Positions 1-8,851 of a DNA stretch of 64,000 nt are shown here, one piece after another. This DNA comes from Peribacillus sp044761665 (GTDB lineage Bacteria; Bacillota; Bacilli; Bacillales; DSM-1321), in the NCBI RefSeq assembly GCF_044761665.1, contig NZ_JBIWCW010000016.1, positions 9,165-73,164 on the forward strand. Direction: 5' to 3'. The stretch's first letter is position 1, and every line of letters starts with the position of its first letter. The notes beneath the pieces were generated by a model. That model did no database searches. It saw only the letters and a list, made by a program, of their open reading frames with translations, and had not been told where the DNA came from. The position numbers and the translations under genes were made by a program.

Positions 1-986
1 TTTCCCAATTAAGGAGCGGTACGCATGAAAAAGATGGAATCATTGAGACTTATGATACATTTTTACGCGATGAAGTAGCGAAGGAGGCATTCTATCCGGA
101 TGTCGTGCTTCGATTTGGTGCGATGCCTGTCTCGAAGCCATTGCTGTTATTCTTGAAAAAGCAGAAACAGGCAATGACATTGGTCATCGATGGTGGCGCA
201 GGCTGGCGTGAACCGGCTGGCTTGGCTACTAGCATGATTTATTGCGATGAAACGGATTTTTGTCATCGCATCGGTGAAAACTTAACGAGAGCTACAGAGA
301 GAAACTGGCTTGGGTTATGGCAATCCATTAATGAAGCAACGAAGCATGCTTTATCTTCCATCCGCGATGAAGTGGAGTTAAGCGAAGGAAAGCTATTTTC
401 TCTACTACAGGATTTGATGCCGGCAGGTTCGACACTATTCGTCGGCAACAGCATGCCAATCCGAGATCTTGATACGTTCTTTTTGAATAATGATAAAAAA
501 ATCAAGACGATGGCCAACCGGGGAGCGAACGGGATCGATGGTGTGGTTTCCACGGCACTTGGAGTCAGTACGGTTTCTGAAAATACGGTATTGGCTATAG
601 GCGACTTAAGCTTTTTCCATGATATGAACGGCTTGCTAGCGGCTAAACTGCAAAAGCAGAATTTCACGGTGTTATTGATCAATAATGATGGCGGTGGGAT
701 ATTCTCCTTCCTTCCGCAGGCGAATGAGAAGGAACACTTCGAAACATTATTCGGGACACCGCACGGACTTGATTTCTCCCATGCTGCTTCACTTTATGGT
801 GGGAAATATAACAAGGTTCAGACTTGGGAAGAATTAAAGCAAGTATTCACAGAGTCATTTGAAGTACCTGGCTTGAAAATCATCGAAGTACCGACAGAAC
901 GGGAATCCAATCTGCAAACACATCGAAATTTGTGGAGTTTTGTTTCCCAGGAAATAAAAAAGGTGCTAAACAGGGAAATTTCATGA
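1..986 (+). CDS. menD: MenD (SEPHCHC synthase), C-terminal part, cut by window start
   Basis: This is the 3' part of menD, whose product is the thiamine-diphosphate enzyme adding 2-oxoglutarate-derived succinic semialdehyde to isochorismate in menaquinone synthesis. The reading frame is open from base 3, ahead of the first GTG/ATG codons, so the gene starts outside the window. The residues visible match the middle and C-terminal domains: RFGAMPVSKP, then GNSMPIRDLD, then the ThDP/Mg motif GDLSFFHDMNG followed by NNDGGG. The stop codon overlaps the menH start in ATGA, which implies translational coupling within a men operon. Identification is firm; only the 5' end is missing. Confidence 0.96.
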   Translation, partial: SQLRSGTHEKDGIIETYDTFLRDEVAKEAFYPDVVLRFGAMPVSKPLLLFLKKQKQAMTLVIDGGAGWREPAGLATSMIYCDETDFCHRIGENLTRATERNWLGLWQSINEATKHALSSIRDEVELSEGKLFSLLQDLMPAGSTLFVGNSMPIRDLDTFFLNNDKKIKTMANRGANGIDGVVSTALGVSTVSENTVLAIGDLSFFHDMNGLLAAKLQKQNFTVLLINNDGGGIFSFLPQANEKEHFETLFGTPHGLDFSHAASLYGGKYNKVQTWEELKQVFTESFEVPGLKIIEVPTERESNLQTHRNLWSFVSQEIKKVLNREIS

Positions 987-1807
987 AAATAGTCAGTGGA
1001 GATGTCACATATGCTGTTGAAATAACGGGAAATGGCGAACCTCTCATGTGCCTGCATGGGTTTACCGGAAATCGGGATACATGGGATTTTCTTGTTCCAG
1101 TGTTGCAGAATCGCTATTCGCTCATCCTGGTTGATATCATCGGCCATGGGGAAACGGTGGCGCCTGACAATTTCGAGCGGTATGGGATGGAGCAGGTAGC
1201 AAAGGATTTGAAGCATATTTTAGATGAGCTGAAACTACCTAAAGCCCATATCCTTGGGTACTCGATGGGAGGCAGGCTTGCCTTGGCCTTCTCTTGTTTG
1301 TATCCGGAATCTGTTCATACATTGATGCTGGAAAGTGCCTCTCCCGGTCTTGAGACAGAGAAGGAACAAGAGAGTCGCAGAAGCAATGATGCGAAGCTTG
1401 CCCAGCAGATTCTTGAAAACGGGATGGAAGCGTTTGTCGAAAAGTGGGAAAACATCCCGTTGTTTGAAACGCAGAAAGTGCTGCCAACAGATGTACAAAC
1501 CTCGATTCGGCAACAACGACTTGGGAATGTACCGACCGGGCTGTCGAATAGCCTGCTAGGCATGGGGACTGGAAGCCAACCTTCTTATTGGGAGAAGCTT
1601 GAAGACTTGGATTTTCCAGTGTTGCTTGTGACGGGTGAACTTGATCCAAAGTTCTGTCATATTGCTAAAATGATGCAAAATCGATTGAAAAATGTCGAAT
1701 GGAAAAAAATTAATGGCGTCGGGCATGCGATTCATGTGGAAGATGGACAAAAGTTTGGTAAAATAATAAGTGAGTTTTTAAAGCGAAATAAGGAGGAATT
1801 ACAATGA
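983..1807 (+). CDS. menH: MenH (SHCHC synthase), alpha/beta hydrolase
   Basis: MenH removes pyruvate from SEPHCHC to give SHCHC, the step after MenD. The protein has 274 residues, the length I recall for the B. subtilis enzyme. It shows an alpha/beta hydrolase fold: LMCLHGFTGNRDTW near the N terminus, nucleophile elbow GYSMGGR (Ser94), and a late GVGHAIHVE histidine motif. The frame is open further upstream inside menD, but the ATG at 983 is chosen because it forms the ATGA overlap with the menD stop and gives a normal family start (MKIVSGDVTY). The end overlaps menB by four bases in the same way. Confidence 0.95.
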   Translation: MKIVSGDVTYAVEITGNGEPLMCLHGFTGNRDTWDFLVPVLQNRYSLILVDIIGHGETVAPDNFERYGMEQVAKDLKHILDELKLPKAHILGYSMGGRLALAFSCLYPESVHTLMLESASPGLETEKEQESRRSNDAKLAQQILENGMEAFVEKWENIPLFETQKVLPTDVQTSIRQQRLGNVPTGLSNSLLGMGTGSQPSYWEKLEDLDFPVLLVTGELDPKFCHIAKMMQNRLKNVEWKKINGVGHAIHVEDGQKFGKIISEFLKRNKEELQ

Positions 1808-2622
1808 CAATTCAATGGGAAACTATTCGTGAATATGACGAAATTTTATACGAGAAGTATAACGGCATCGCGAAAGTATCGATAAACCGTCCGCATGTAC
1901 ATAATGCATTCACACCTAAAACGACTGCAGAGATGATTGACGCATTCGCAAGAGCACGTGATGATGCCAGCATCGGTGTCATCATTTTGACAGGTGTAGG
2001 CGGCAAAGCCTTCTGTTCAGGTGGAGACCAAAAAGTACGCGGCAATGGCGGGTATGTTGGGGAAGATAATATCCCACGCCTGAATGTACTTGATTTACAA
2101 CGTTTAATCCGTGTGATTCCAAAGCCGGTCGTAGCGATGGTTGCAGGTTATGCGATTGGTGGCGGTAATGTATTGAATGTCGTTTGTGACTTAACAATCG
2201 CTGCTGACAATGCAATCTTCGGTCAAACTGGTCCTAACGTGGGTAGCTTCGATGCCGGTTACGGTTCAGGTTACTTAGCTCGTATCGTTGGACATAAGAA
2301 GGCGCGCGAAATTTGGTACCTATGTCGTCAATACAATGCACAAGAGGCATTGGATATGGGCTTAGTCAACACGGTTGTGCCTCTAGATCAATTAGAAGCA
2401 GAGACAGTTAAATGGTGTGAAGAAATGCTTGAGAAGAGCCCAACAGCGCTTCGTTTCTTAAAAGCAGCGATGAACGCCGATACAGATGGACTTGCTGGTC
2501 TTCAACAACTTGCTGGGGACGCAACTCTTTTATATTACACAACAGATGAAGCAAAAGAAGGCCGCGACGCGTTCAAAGAAAAACGTGATCCAGACTTCGG
2601 ACAATTCCCTCGTTTCCCTTAA
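1804..2622 (+). CDS. menB: MenB, 1,4-dihydroxy-2-naphthoyl-CoA synthase
   Basis: MenB is a crotonase-fold enzyme that cyclises o-succinylbenzoyl-CoA to DHNA-CoA. The 272-residue protein carries the crotonase oxyanion-hole stretch around GGKAFCSGGDQ and the MenB-type GSFDAGYGSGYLAR segment. An AGGAGG ribosome site lies at 1791-1796, inside the end of menH, and the ATG overlaps the menH stop. In pathway order MenB acts after MenE, but gene order here is menD-H-B-E-C, the usual Bacillus order. A terminator-like hairpin follows before menE. Confidence 0.97.
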   Translation: MTIQWETIREYDEILYEKYNGIAKVSINRPHVHNAFTPKTTAEMIDAFARARDDASIGVIILTGVGGKAFCSGGDQKVRGNGGYVGEDNIPRLNVLDLQRLIRVIPKPVVAMVAGYAIGGGNVLNVVCDLTIAADNAIFGQTGPNVGSFDAGYGSGYLARIVGHKKAREIWYLCRQYNAQEALDMGLVNTVVPLDQLEAETVKWCEEMLEKSPTALRFLKAAMNADTDGLAGLQQLAGDATLLYYTTDEAKEGRDAFKEKRDPDFGQFPRFP

Positions 2623-2658
2623 TGAAAAAAGTAAGAGAATGAGTGGTTTGATTAGGGG

Positions 2659-2695
2659 ACAGCTTGGCGAAACTATTCGTCGAGCTGTTTTCTGT
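2659..2695 (+). terminator. Terminator-like hairpin between menB and menE
   Basis: A 13-bp stem (2659-2671 with 2676-2688, loop ACTA, two G:T pairs) is followed by TTTTCTGT. It sits inside the men operon just ahead of the menE ribosome site. The T-run is imperfect, so it could give partial termination or processing rather than a full stop. Confidence 0.6.
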
Positions 2696-2724
2696 ATCTA
2701 AAAGAAAAAGGAGAGGGCTCTTGG

Positions 2725-4206
2725 ATGACTGAAGAGAAATTGCCGAATTGGCTGAAAAACCGTGCTCACTTATCACCTGACCGTCCGGCGATTGAGTTTG
2801 AAGGGAGCACGTATACGTTTCTCGAATTACATAGATTGACGGAAAGTATGGCCGGTAAATTGGCAGGTAGTGGTGTAAAGGTTGGTGATTCATGCGCGGT
2901 CTTACTTCGGAACCATATCGATAGTGTCGTCGTGATTCATGCACTCTTTTATCTCGGTGTGAAAATCGTCATGCTTAACAATAAGCTCACGGTAAGGGAA
3001 TTATCATGGCAAATCAAAGACAGTGAGTCAACGAGATTGATATCGGAAGAATGGTTTTCCGAGAAGCTTTCTGGGATTCAGGATTTGCTTCCAAGTGTTC
3101 CGGTACTGTTGAAAGAAGAATTGCCTAAGGAAGGGACCGCGGAGATTCGCGATGTATTCTATCTTGAAGATACCGCGACGATCATGTATACATCGGGTAC
3201 GACGGGCCATCCAAAAGGCGTCATCCAATCGTTCGGCAATCATTGGTGGAATGCGGTCGGTTCCGCATTGAACCTCGGGTTGAGGGAAGAGGACAGTTGG
3301 TATTGTGCGGTTCCCATTTTTCATATAAGCGGTTTGTCGATTTTGATGAAAAGCGTGATATATGGAATGAAGGTCGTATTGGTGGAGAAATTTGATCAAC
3401 GGGAGGCGAACCAAAGCATCCAGAACAACGGAGTGACAATGATTTCGGTTGTAACGGCGATGTTGAACCGAATGCTGCATGACCTCGGTGATGCGCGTTA
3501 CCCGGAGACGTTTCGTTGTGTGCTGCTTGGCGGAGGCCCGGCACCTGTCCATATGCTTGAAGCGTGTAAGGAAAAAGGAATACCTGTTTATCAATCTTAT
3601 GGCATGACGGAAACCGCTTCGCAAATTGCGACACTTGCCCCGGAAAGTGCGATGACAAAGATTGGATCTGCGGGAAAGCCCTTGTTTCCTGCGCAACTAA
3701 GGATAGAAACAGACGGTAAGATTTGTGGACCAGGTGTAGCGGGTGAAATCGTGGTATCTGGACCTAATGTAACTAAAGGCTATCTCAATCGATTGGATGC
3801 GACGGAGCAGGCGATTTCAGACGGATGGCTGTATACGGGAGACCTTGGTTATCTTGATGAAGAAGGTTTTTTATATGTACTCGACCGGCGATCGGACTTA
3901 ATCATATCCGGAGGAGAAAATGTCTATCCAGCCGAGATTGAAAATGTCCTTAGTACGCACCCGGCCGTTTTCGAGGCGGGGGTCACGAGTTTGGAAGATG
4001 AAACATGGGGGCAGGTGCCGCTTGCTTTCGTTGTCAGGCATAAAGGCATGGAAGTTAGCGAGGCCGAGCTTTTGGAGTATTGCCGAGAAGGGCTGGCTGC
4101 TTATAAAATTCCCCGAAACGTGATTTTCCTTGAGGAGCTACCACGCAATGGTGCAAGCAAGCTCTTGCGTAGGGAACTGAAGAAGCGATGGGAGGGACAG
4201 GTATGA
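2725..4206 (+). CDS. menE: MenE, o-succinylbenzoate-CoA ligase
   Basis: MenE activates o-succinylbenzoate with ATP and CoA. The 493-residue protein is a complete member of the acyl-CoA synthetase (ANL) family: the phosphate-binding loop YTSGTTGHPKG lies near residue 155, followed by YGMTETASQ, GDLGYLDEEG and the hinge region RRSDLIISGGENVYP; a C-terminal Lys-containing NGASKLLRRELK matches the catalytic lysine loop. GGAGAGG precedes the ATG. The stop overlaps the menC ATG (ATGA). Confidence 0.96.
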   Translation: MTEEKLPNWLKNRAHLSPDRPAIEFEGSTYTFLELHRLTESMAGKLAGSGVKVGDSCAVLLRNHIDSVVVIHALFYLGVKIVMLNNKLTVRELSWQIKDSESTRLISEEWFSEKLSGIQDLLPSVPVLLKEELPKEGTAEIRDVFYLEDTATIMYTSGTTGHPKGVIQSFGNHWWNAVGSALNLGLREEDSWYCAVPIFHISGLSILMKSVIYGMKVVLVEKFDQREANQSIQNNGVTMISVVTAMLNRMLHDLGDARYPETFRCVLLGGGPAPVHMLEACKEKGIPVYQSYGMTETASQIATLAPESAMTKIGSAGKPLFPAQLRIETDGKICGPGVAGEIVVSGPNVTKGYLNRLDATEQAISDGWLYTGDLGYLDEEGFLYVLDRRSDLIISGGENVYPAEIENVLSTHPAVFEAGVTSLEDETWGQVPLAFVVRHKGMEVSEAELLEYCREGLAAYKIPRNVIFLEELPRNGASKLLRRELKKRWEGQV

Positions 4207-5306
4207 AGTTGTCGTCCATCGCTTTAAGGCTTATGAAGGCCCCTTTAAAGCGCCCATTCAAGACTCATCTGGAAACGGTGACTGAACGGGAAGTCATCAT
4301 TGTTGAAGCAAAGAATCAGGACGGGATGACCGGATACGGGGAAGCGGTGCCGTTTTCGAGTCCCTGGTATACAGAGGAAACGGTTAAAACTTGTTTTCAT
4401 GTGTTGGAGGACTTCCTGATTCCTAAGACTTTGGCCTTCGATTTGAAGCATCCGAATGAACTGGCTGGCCTCTGGAGCGGAATCAGAAGGAATGCTATGG
4501 CAAAATCGGCTCTGGAACAGGCAATCTGGGATTTGTACGCAAAGCAAGAGGGTATCTATTTAGGAAAGCTTTTCGGTGGGGAAAGGACCGAGGTAGATGC
4601 GGGGGTCGTCATTGCCTCTGACCGTATAGAGGATGCACTACGTCAAATAGAAGAAAGCTTGGAAGTCGGTTACCGGCGATATAAAATCAAGATCAATCCA
4701 ACGAATGATCTCGAATTCCTTACACAAATACGAAATGCCTATCCCGATATCCCCTTGATGGTGGATGCCAATTCGGCATATTCCCTACAAGATGTCCCGC
4801 ACCTGCAAAAGCTGGATGCCTTTAACCTCATGATGATCGAGCAGCCGCTTGGGCACGATGACATCTTGGAGCATTCCTTGCTACAAAAGGAACTGAAGAC
4901 CCCGATTTGCCTCGATGAAAGTATCAATTCGTATCATGATGCGAAAAGTGCGCTGATGCTAAAGAGCTGCGGAGTGATCACCATTAAAATGGCCAAAGTC
5001 GGCGGCTGGTCCCAAGCGGTCAAAATCCATGACCTATGCGTGGAACACGGTGTTCCTCTCTGGTGTGGTGGCATGATCGAGTTCGGCATATCACGGGCCC
5101 ATAACCTGGCGCTGGCCACATTACAAGGATTCACGATTCCAGGGGATATCTCCTCTTCGTCCCGCTATTGGGAGAGTGACATCATCGAACCGGAAGTCAT
5201 CGTGAAAAATGGTGTCATCCAGGTTCCGTATAAAACGGGAATCGGTTTTAAAATAAACAAGAAGCGGTTGGATGAGCTGACAAGCTATAGGAACGTGTAT
5301 AAGTGA
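4203..5306 (+). CDS. menC: MenC, o-succinylbenzoate synthase
   Basis: MenC dehydrates SHCHC to o-succinylbenzoate and belongs to the enolase superfamily. Visible signatures are YKIKINP (acid/base lysine), the metal-binding series DANSAYS, IEQPLGHDD and LDESI, and a later TIKMAKVGG lysine. The ATG at 4203 is preferred to the upstream in-frame start at 4188 because it overlaps the menE stop by ATGA, follows GGGAGGG, and leaves a family-like N terminus (MKLSSIALRLM). The length is then 367 residues. It is the last gene of the men operon; a terminator follows. Confidence 0.95.
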   Translation: MKLSSIALRLMKAPLKRPFKTHLETVTEREVIIVEAKNQDGMTGYGEAVPFSSPWYTEETVKTCFHVLEDFLIPKTLAFDLKHPNELAGLWSGIRRNAMAKSALEQAIWDLYAKQEGIYLGKLFGGERTEVDAGVVIASDRIEDALRQIEESLEVGYRRYKIKINPTNDLEFLTQIRNAYPDIPLMVDANSAYSLQDVPHLQKLDAFNLMMIEQPLGHDDILEHSLLQKELKTPICLDESINSYHDAKSALMLKSCGVITIKMAKVGGWSQAVKIHDLCVEHGVPLWCGGMIEFGISRAHNLALATLQGFTIPGDISSSSRYWESDIIEPEVIVKNGVIQVPYKTGIGFKINKKRLDELTSYRNVYK

Positions 5307-5352
5307 ATGTAAAACCATGATCTAATTTGGGAAAAATATAGAACGAGTGGTG

Positions 5353-5378
5353 AAGCTGTCATGGGGCAGCTTTTTTTG
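5353..5378 (+). terminator. Terminator after menC
   Basis: The stem AAGCTG/CAGCTT (5353-5358 with 5367-5372) runs into a T-tract at 5371-5377. It lies 47 bases after the menC stop and would end the men operon. Confidence 0.75.
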
Positions 5379-5493
5379 TTGCCAATTATTGAACATTTCT
5401 TGCAACATAAATAATATTTAGTATTTATTGAATAAAGTTAAAGTAAATGTTAAAGTATTTATAAATAATTGTAAAAAACAAGGGGTTTTGAAA

Positions 5494-5796
5494 ATGGATG
5501 CTAAAGATTTACCAAGCTGGATTACATCTTTAGAAGCGGAAGATTTTCAGTTTATCAAAAATTTTGTCATGAATTCAGGCAGTTTAAAAGAAATCGCCAA
5601 ATTCTATGGTGTCTCCTACCCGACTGTAAGGATTAGATTGGATAAGTTGATCCAGAAAATTCAGCTGAGCGAGAATTCGGAAAACGAGGAGTTCATCAGT
5701 TTCATTAAAAAACTATCTATCGATGACCGAATCAGCTTAGAGGATGCAAAAATGATCATTGATAAATATAAAAAGGAAAGGGAGGATGTAAAATGA
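5494..5796 (+). CDS. DUF2089-type small helix-turn-helix protein
   Basis: The 100-residue protein looks like the DUF2089 family: SLEAEDFQFIKNFVMNSGSLKEIAKFYGVS has the form of a helix-turn-helix (KEIAKFYGVSYPTVRIRLDKLI). The start at 5494 is chosen because AGGGG lies nine bases upstream and the protein then begins MDAKDLPSW; the longer reading frame from 5428 has a low-complexity extension and no ribosome site. Its stop overlaps the next gene by ATGA, so the two are a translational pair: a putative DNA-binding protein plus a small membrane protein. The regulated process is unknown. Confidence 0.75.
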   Translation: MDAKDLPSWITSLEAEDFQFIKNFVMNSGSLKEIAKFYGVSYPTVRIRLDKLIQKIQLSENSENEEFISFIKKLSIDDRISLEDAKMIIDKYKKEREDVK

Positions 5797-6077
5797 ATGA
5801 ATGGTATAGGCCTATAATTATTATATTGCTGCTTGCACTTCAGCACTTTTTATCAACAAGGAGTAATCGATACTTGGGAAGTGTCCTCCCCATCATATAT
5901 TTAGCCGCTTTACTATTCGGAGGGTTTACAGGTAGCATCGAAGGCGTGATGCAGGTGGTTCTTTTAATTGTTGTGGGCGAAGCCGTTTTATTGTACTACT
6001 GGGTCATTGGAAGAAAGACGGTATCCAATAAGAGAAAAAGAGAATTAGAAAAAATGAAGACAATGGATATAAAATGA
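5793..6077 (+). CDS. Small membrane protein coupled to the DUF2089 gene
   Basis: The 94-residue protein has about three hydrophobic segments (IIIILLLALQHFL, then SVLPIIYLAALLFGG, then GVMQVVLLIVVGEAVLLYYWVIG) and a basic, highly charged C-terminal tail (RKTVSNKRKRELEKMK). I do not recognise a named family. The start overlaps the stop of the DUF2089 gene. The pairing of a one-domain DNA-binding protein with a membrane partner resembles small membrane-tethered regulatory pairs, which is inference. A strong terminator follows. Confidence 0.7.
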   Translation: MNEWYRPIIIILLLALQHFLSTRSNRYLGSVLPIIYLAALLFGGFTGSIEGVMQVVLLIVVGEAVLLYYWVIGRKTVSNKRKRELEKMKTMDIK

Positions 6078-6113
6078 TGAACTAGATCAGTCTTAAAAAA
6101 ATATTTATTTGTA

Positions 6114-6154
6114 AAAGCCCCATTTTAATGAAAAATGGGGCTTTGTCTATTTTT
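6114..6154 (+). terminator. Terminator after the DUF2089/membrane pair
   Basis: There is a 13-bp perfect stem (6114-6126 with 6132-6144) containing GCCCC/GGGGC, followed by a T-rich tract. Confidence 0.85.
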
Positions 6155-6223
6155 CCTTTTATGGATTATTTTGTATAATGGGAGAAAGCGATAACAACGT
6201 AAGAACAGGGAGGGGGGAAGTAT

Positions 6224-6370
6224 ATGAAGAAACCATACCTTATTGCAGAGATTTTGCTGAAAAGAGGGATGCCGGATTTGGTCATTAAGGAAATCACTGC
6301 ATTAGCGGAGTGTGAATTATTTCTTTTGAAAAGAAAATGGGGAATCTATGACCGAACGACCGAAGCATAA
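6224..6370 (+). CDS. 48-residue hypothetical protein
   Basis: A short reading frame begins at an ATG preceded by an excellent ribosome site (GGAGGGGGGAAG) and encodes 48 residues starting MKKPYLIAEILLKRGMPDLV and ending in TTEA. It is predicted to be mostly helical, amphipathic and charged. A promoter-like TATAAT at 6173-6178 lies about 45 bases upstream. I do not recognise the family. It is probably real because of the ribosome site and the coding-like composition, but function is unknown. Confidence 0.55.
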   Translation: MKKPYLIAEILLKRGMPDLVIKEITALAECELFLLKRKWGIYDRTTEA

Positions 6371-6411
6371 AATAGGAACCGTCACGTATGAATCGGTCCC
6401 TTATATATGAA

Positions 6412-7107
6412 CTATGCCTTTTTAAGACGGTAACGATTGACAGGACGGCCAACGTTGCCATACTGTACATCAAGTTGAAGGATCTCTTCATCATGTAAGT
6501 ACTCGAGATAGCGCCGGGCTGTTACCCTCGCAATTCCGATTCCGTCGGCCACGTCCTCCGCAGATAAAGCCCCAGGTTGGGTTTTAACGAATTTTGTGAC
6601 TTGTTCTAACGTGGATTTATTCAAGCCTTTTGGAACGTCGTCTTTTAACACCTGTTTAGATGACGACTGATTTTGAAAGAGAATGCGATCGAGTTGGATT
6701 TGGGATATAGAATGTTCTGGCTCAACTTCCATGCGAAAGGCATAGTATTGTTCCAGTGTATGTTTCAGCCTTTCATATTTAAATGGTTTAATTAAATAAT
6801 CAAAGGCCCCGTTCTGTATCATCTTGCGGATCGTTTTCTGATCATTGGCCGCCGAGATGATGATCACATCGACATCAATCTGTTCTTTTCTAATTTGATA
6901 AAGCGTATCCACGCCATTCAAGTTCGGCATGAAGATGTCCAAAATGACGAGATCTGGTTTCAGCTTCCTGATTTTTTCAAGTCCCTCAAGTCCGTTATGG
7001 GCAGTGTCCACCACTGTAAAGGCGGGAACCCGTTCGATAAATTGCTTATTTACCTCTTGGACCATCGGGTCATCTTCAATTAAAAGTACGCATATTTGAT
7101 TGGTCAT
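6412..7107 (-). CDS. dctR: DctR-type response regulator (CitB/DcuR family)
   Basis: The 231-residue protein has an N-terminal receiver domain (acidic pair EDD at residues 11-13, phospho-acceptor Asp57 in VILDIFMP, conserved Lys in YLIKPF) and a C-terminal helix-turn-helix (SAEDVADGIGIARVTARRYLEYL) typical of the CitB family controlling C4-dicarboxylate or citrate uptake. It overlaps the stop of nothing upstream but its ATG overlaps the end of dctS by four bases, so kinase and regulator are co-translated. The adjacent, divergent dctB supports assignment to the DctB-DctS-DctR system known in B. subtilis. No dicarboxylate permease gene is next to it here. Confidence 0.85.
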   Translation of the reverse strand: MTNQICVLLIEDDPMVQEVNKQFIERVPAFTVVDTAHNGLEGLEKIRKLKPDLVILDIFMPNLNGVDTLYQIRKEQIDVDVIIISAANDQKTIRKMIQNGAFDYLIKPFKYERLKHTLEQYYAFRMEVEPEHSISQIQLDRILFQNQSSSKQVLKDDVPKGLNKSTLEQVTKFVKTQPGALSAEDVADGIGIARVTARRYLEYLHDEEILQLDVQYGNVGRPVNRYRLKKA

Positions 7108-8708
7108 GTGATCTCCTCTATATCGTGCATGGGGAAGGAAAGAAAAAAGCTGGTCCCTTCGTTAGGTCGTGTCGTAAAACTCATTTCGCCATGCGCCTTT
7201 TTTACGATTTGATTGATTAAATAAAGCCCGATTCCCGAACCTTCAGCCCCTTTTGTTGTAAAGCCATACTCGAAAATATCGTTATGGATGTGTTCAGGAA
7301 TGCCTGGACCATTGTCTTCAAGTACGATTTGGCAATGCTGTTCATCTTGATAGATGGATAGGTAGACCTGCTTGGATTCTTCGTCTGAATATTTGAGTGC
7401 CGCAAACGAATTTTCAATCAGGTTACCGATGATTAACACAAAATCATGGTAATCCAAAACAGGTGGAAAGTGATCCAGCCTTGTATGCTTGTCCATGATT
7501 AGCTCGATTCCAAGCTCCCGTCCTAAAGAAACTTTACTCAAAAGCAGCCCCACTAAATTATCATCGTGAATGTGCTTCGTCAAAAACCTGGTCAATTCCT
7601 CTTGCTCTTCGGTAATCTGAAAGATGTATTGCAAGGCATCGTCTAAATTACCCAGCTGTATTAACCCGGCAATCGTATGAAGCTTGTTCATATGCTCGTG
7701 ATTTTGTACGCGCAGGGCTTCAACGAAAGCTTTTACGCTAGTTAATTCTTCTGCAAGCTTCGTCACATCGGTCCGGTCTTGGAAAATGGCTACGGCACCA
7801 ACGGTCTTATTGGCTATCTTAATCGGTACCCGGTTGCTCAGGATGTTTTTTTGCTGGACGGATATCTCCTGGTTGACGATGGGGGTCGTCCGTTCCAGTA
7901 CTTCTGGTAGTCGGGTATCGCTCACGACATCCGTAATCTTTTTGCCAATCACTGGACCGCTTATGTTCAGCATCTGTTTTGCCTTTTCATTGAATATCGT
8001 AATAATCTGATTGTTATCGATGGCAATGACCCCTTCATGCATGGCATTGAAGGCGGCTGTCCTTTCAACGAGCATCTGGGAAATCTGGTGCGGCTCAAGC
8101 TGGAAGGTTTCCTTTTTTATGCGTCTGGCTAGAAGCCATGAGCCGCATACACCAAAGAGTAATGTCAAAAGGAGAATGATCAGGATTTCGGTCTTTAAGT
8201 CAACAATCACCTCTGGAATCGTCGGCAGGATGTTCCCGACAAGGACGACACCGATTTGCTTGTTTTCTTTATCAAGGATGGGAACGAAGGCACGGACGGA
8301 AACGCCAAGGTCCCCCACGGCTTTCGAGATATATTCATGTTCTGCAAAAGCGGCACTCTCATCATTGCTTTTCGATAAGGTTCCCAGTTGGCTGTGTACC
8401 GGATGGGAATAACGCAAATGCTGATTATCCAGCACGACAATATAATCTGCCTGATGAATCTTTCTTAAATTTTCGATGATGGGATTTAGGTCATTCCACC
8501 CTTCCGGTTCAAGAACCATTTCCTGTACCTCGGGAAGTTCGGCAATGGTATGGGCCGTGATCATTGAACGTGTACCGGTTTCCTCTTCCCGGATGGATAC
8601 AATATTTCCAAATATGATAATTCCACCTATAATGATGGAAAAAGCCACGATTATGAATGATAGTAGGGTGATTTTTAATTGTATGGGCATATGAAAGGAT
8701 TTATCCAT
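7104..8708 (-). CDS. dctS: DctS-type sensor histidine kinase (DcuS/CitA family)
   Basis: The 534-residue membrane kinase has a TM helix near residues 12-34, an extracytoplasmic sensor domain (about 35-175) of the type found in C4-dicarboxylate and citrate sensors, a second TM helix (about 173-195), a PAS domain (around AFNAMHEGVIAIDNNQ), a histidine box RVQNHEHMNKLHTI, and ATPase motifs NLIENSFAAL, DNGPGIP and GSGIGLYL. GGAGG lies six bases before the ATG. It forms a two-gene operon with dctR and is divergent from dctB. In B. subtilis DctB and DctS together sense dicarboxylates; the same job is inferred. Confidence 0.87.
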   Translation of the reverse strand: MDKSFHMPIQLKITLLSFIIVAFSIIIGGIIIFGNIVSIREEETGTRSMITAHTIAELPEVQEMVLEPEGWNDLNPIIENLRKIHQADYIVVLDNQHLRYSHPVHSQLGTLSKSNDESAAFAEHEYISKAVGDLGVSVRAFVPILDKENKQIGVVLVGNILPTIPEVIVDLKTEILIILLLTLLFGVCGSWLLARRIKKETFQLEPHQISQMLVERTAAFNAMHEGVIAIDNNQIITIFNEKAKQMLNISGPVIGKKITDVVSDTRLPEVLERTTPIVNQEISVQQKNILSNRVPIKIANKTVGAVAIFQDRTDVTKLAEELTSVKAFVEALRVQNHEHMNKLHTIAGLIQLGNLDDALQYIFQITEEQEELTRFLTKHIHDDNLVGLLLSKVSLGRELGIELIMDKHTRLDHFPPVLDYHDFVLIIGNLIENSFAALKYSDEESKQVYLSIYQDEQHCQIVLEDNGPGIPEHIHNDIFEYGFTTKGAEGSGIGLYLINQIVKKAHGEMSFTTRPNEGTSFFLSFPMHDIEEIT

Positions 8709-8749
8709 TAGTTTTCCTCCGTGATATCTCCTATTAATAGTAACAGAAT

Positions 8750-8777
8750 GTTCGATTATTTTCGCCCATTTTCGAAC
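8750..8777. promoter_or_regulatory. Inverted repeat between dctS and dctB
   Basis: GTTCGA (8750-8755) and TCGAAC (8772-8777) form a 6-16-6 inverted repeat in the divergent intergenic region. It is a candidate site for DctR or another regulator; nothing else supports this. Confidence 0.3.
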
Positions 8778-8851
8778 GTGGTCATACTACAGGAGGGAAG
8801 CTGTGATAGAATAAACGTATATGTGAAGCGGGTCGGTAAGGAGATGTCACT

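Noticed and set aside
3028..3696. 222-residue antisense ORF within menE
   Set aside because: It is opposite a well-conserved enzyme gene and has the Arg/His-rich composition of a shadow frame.
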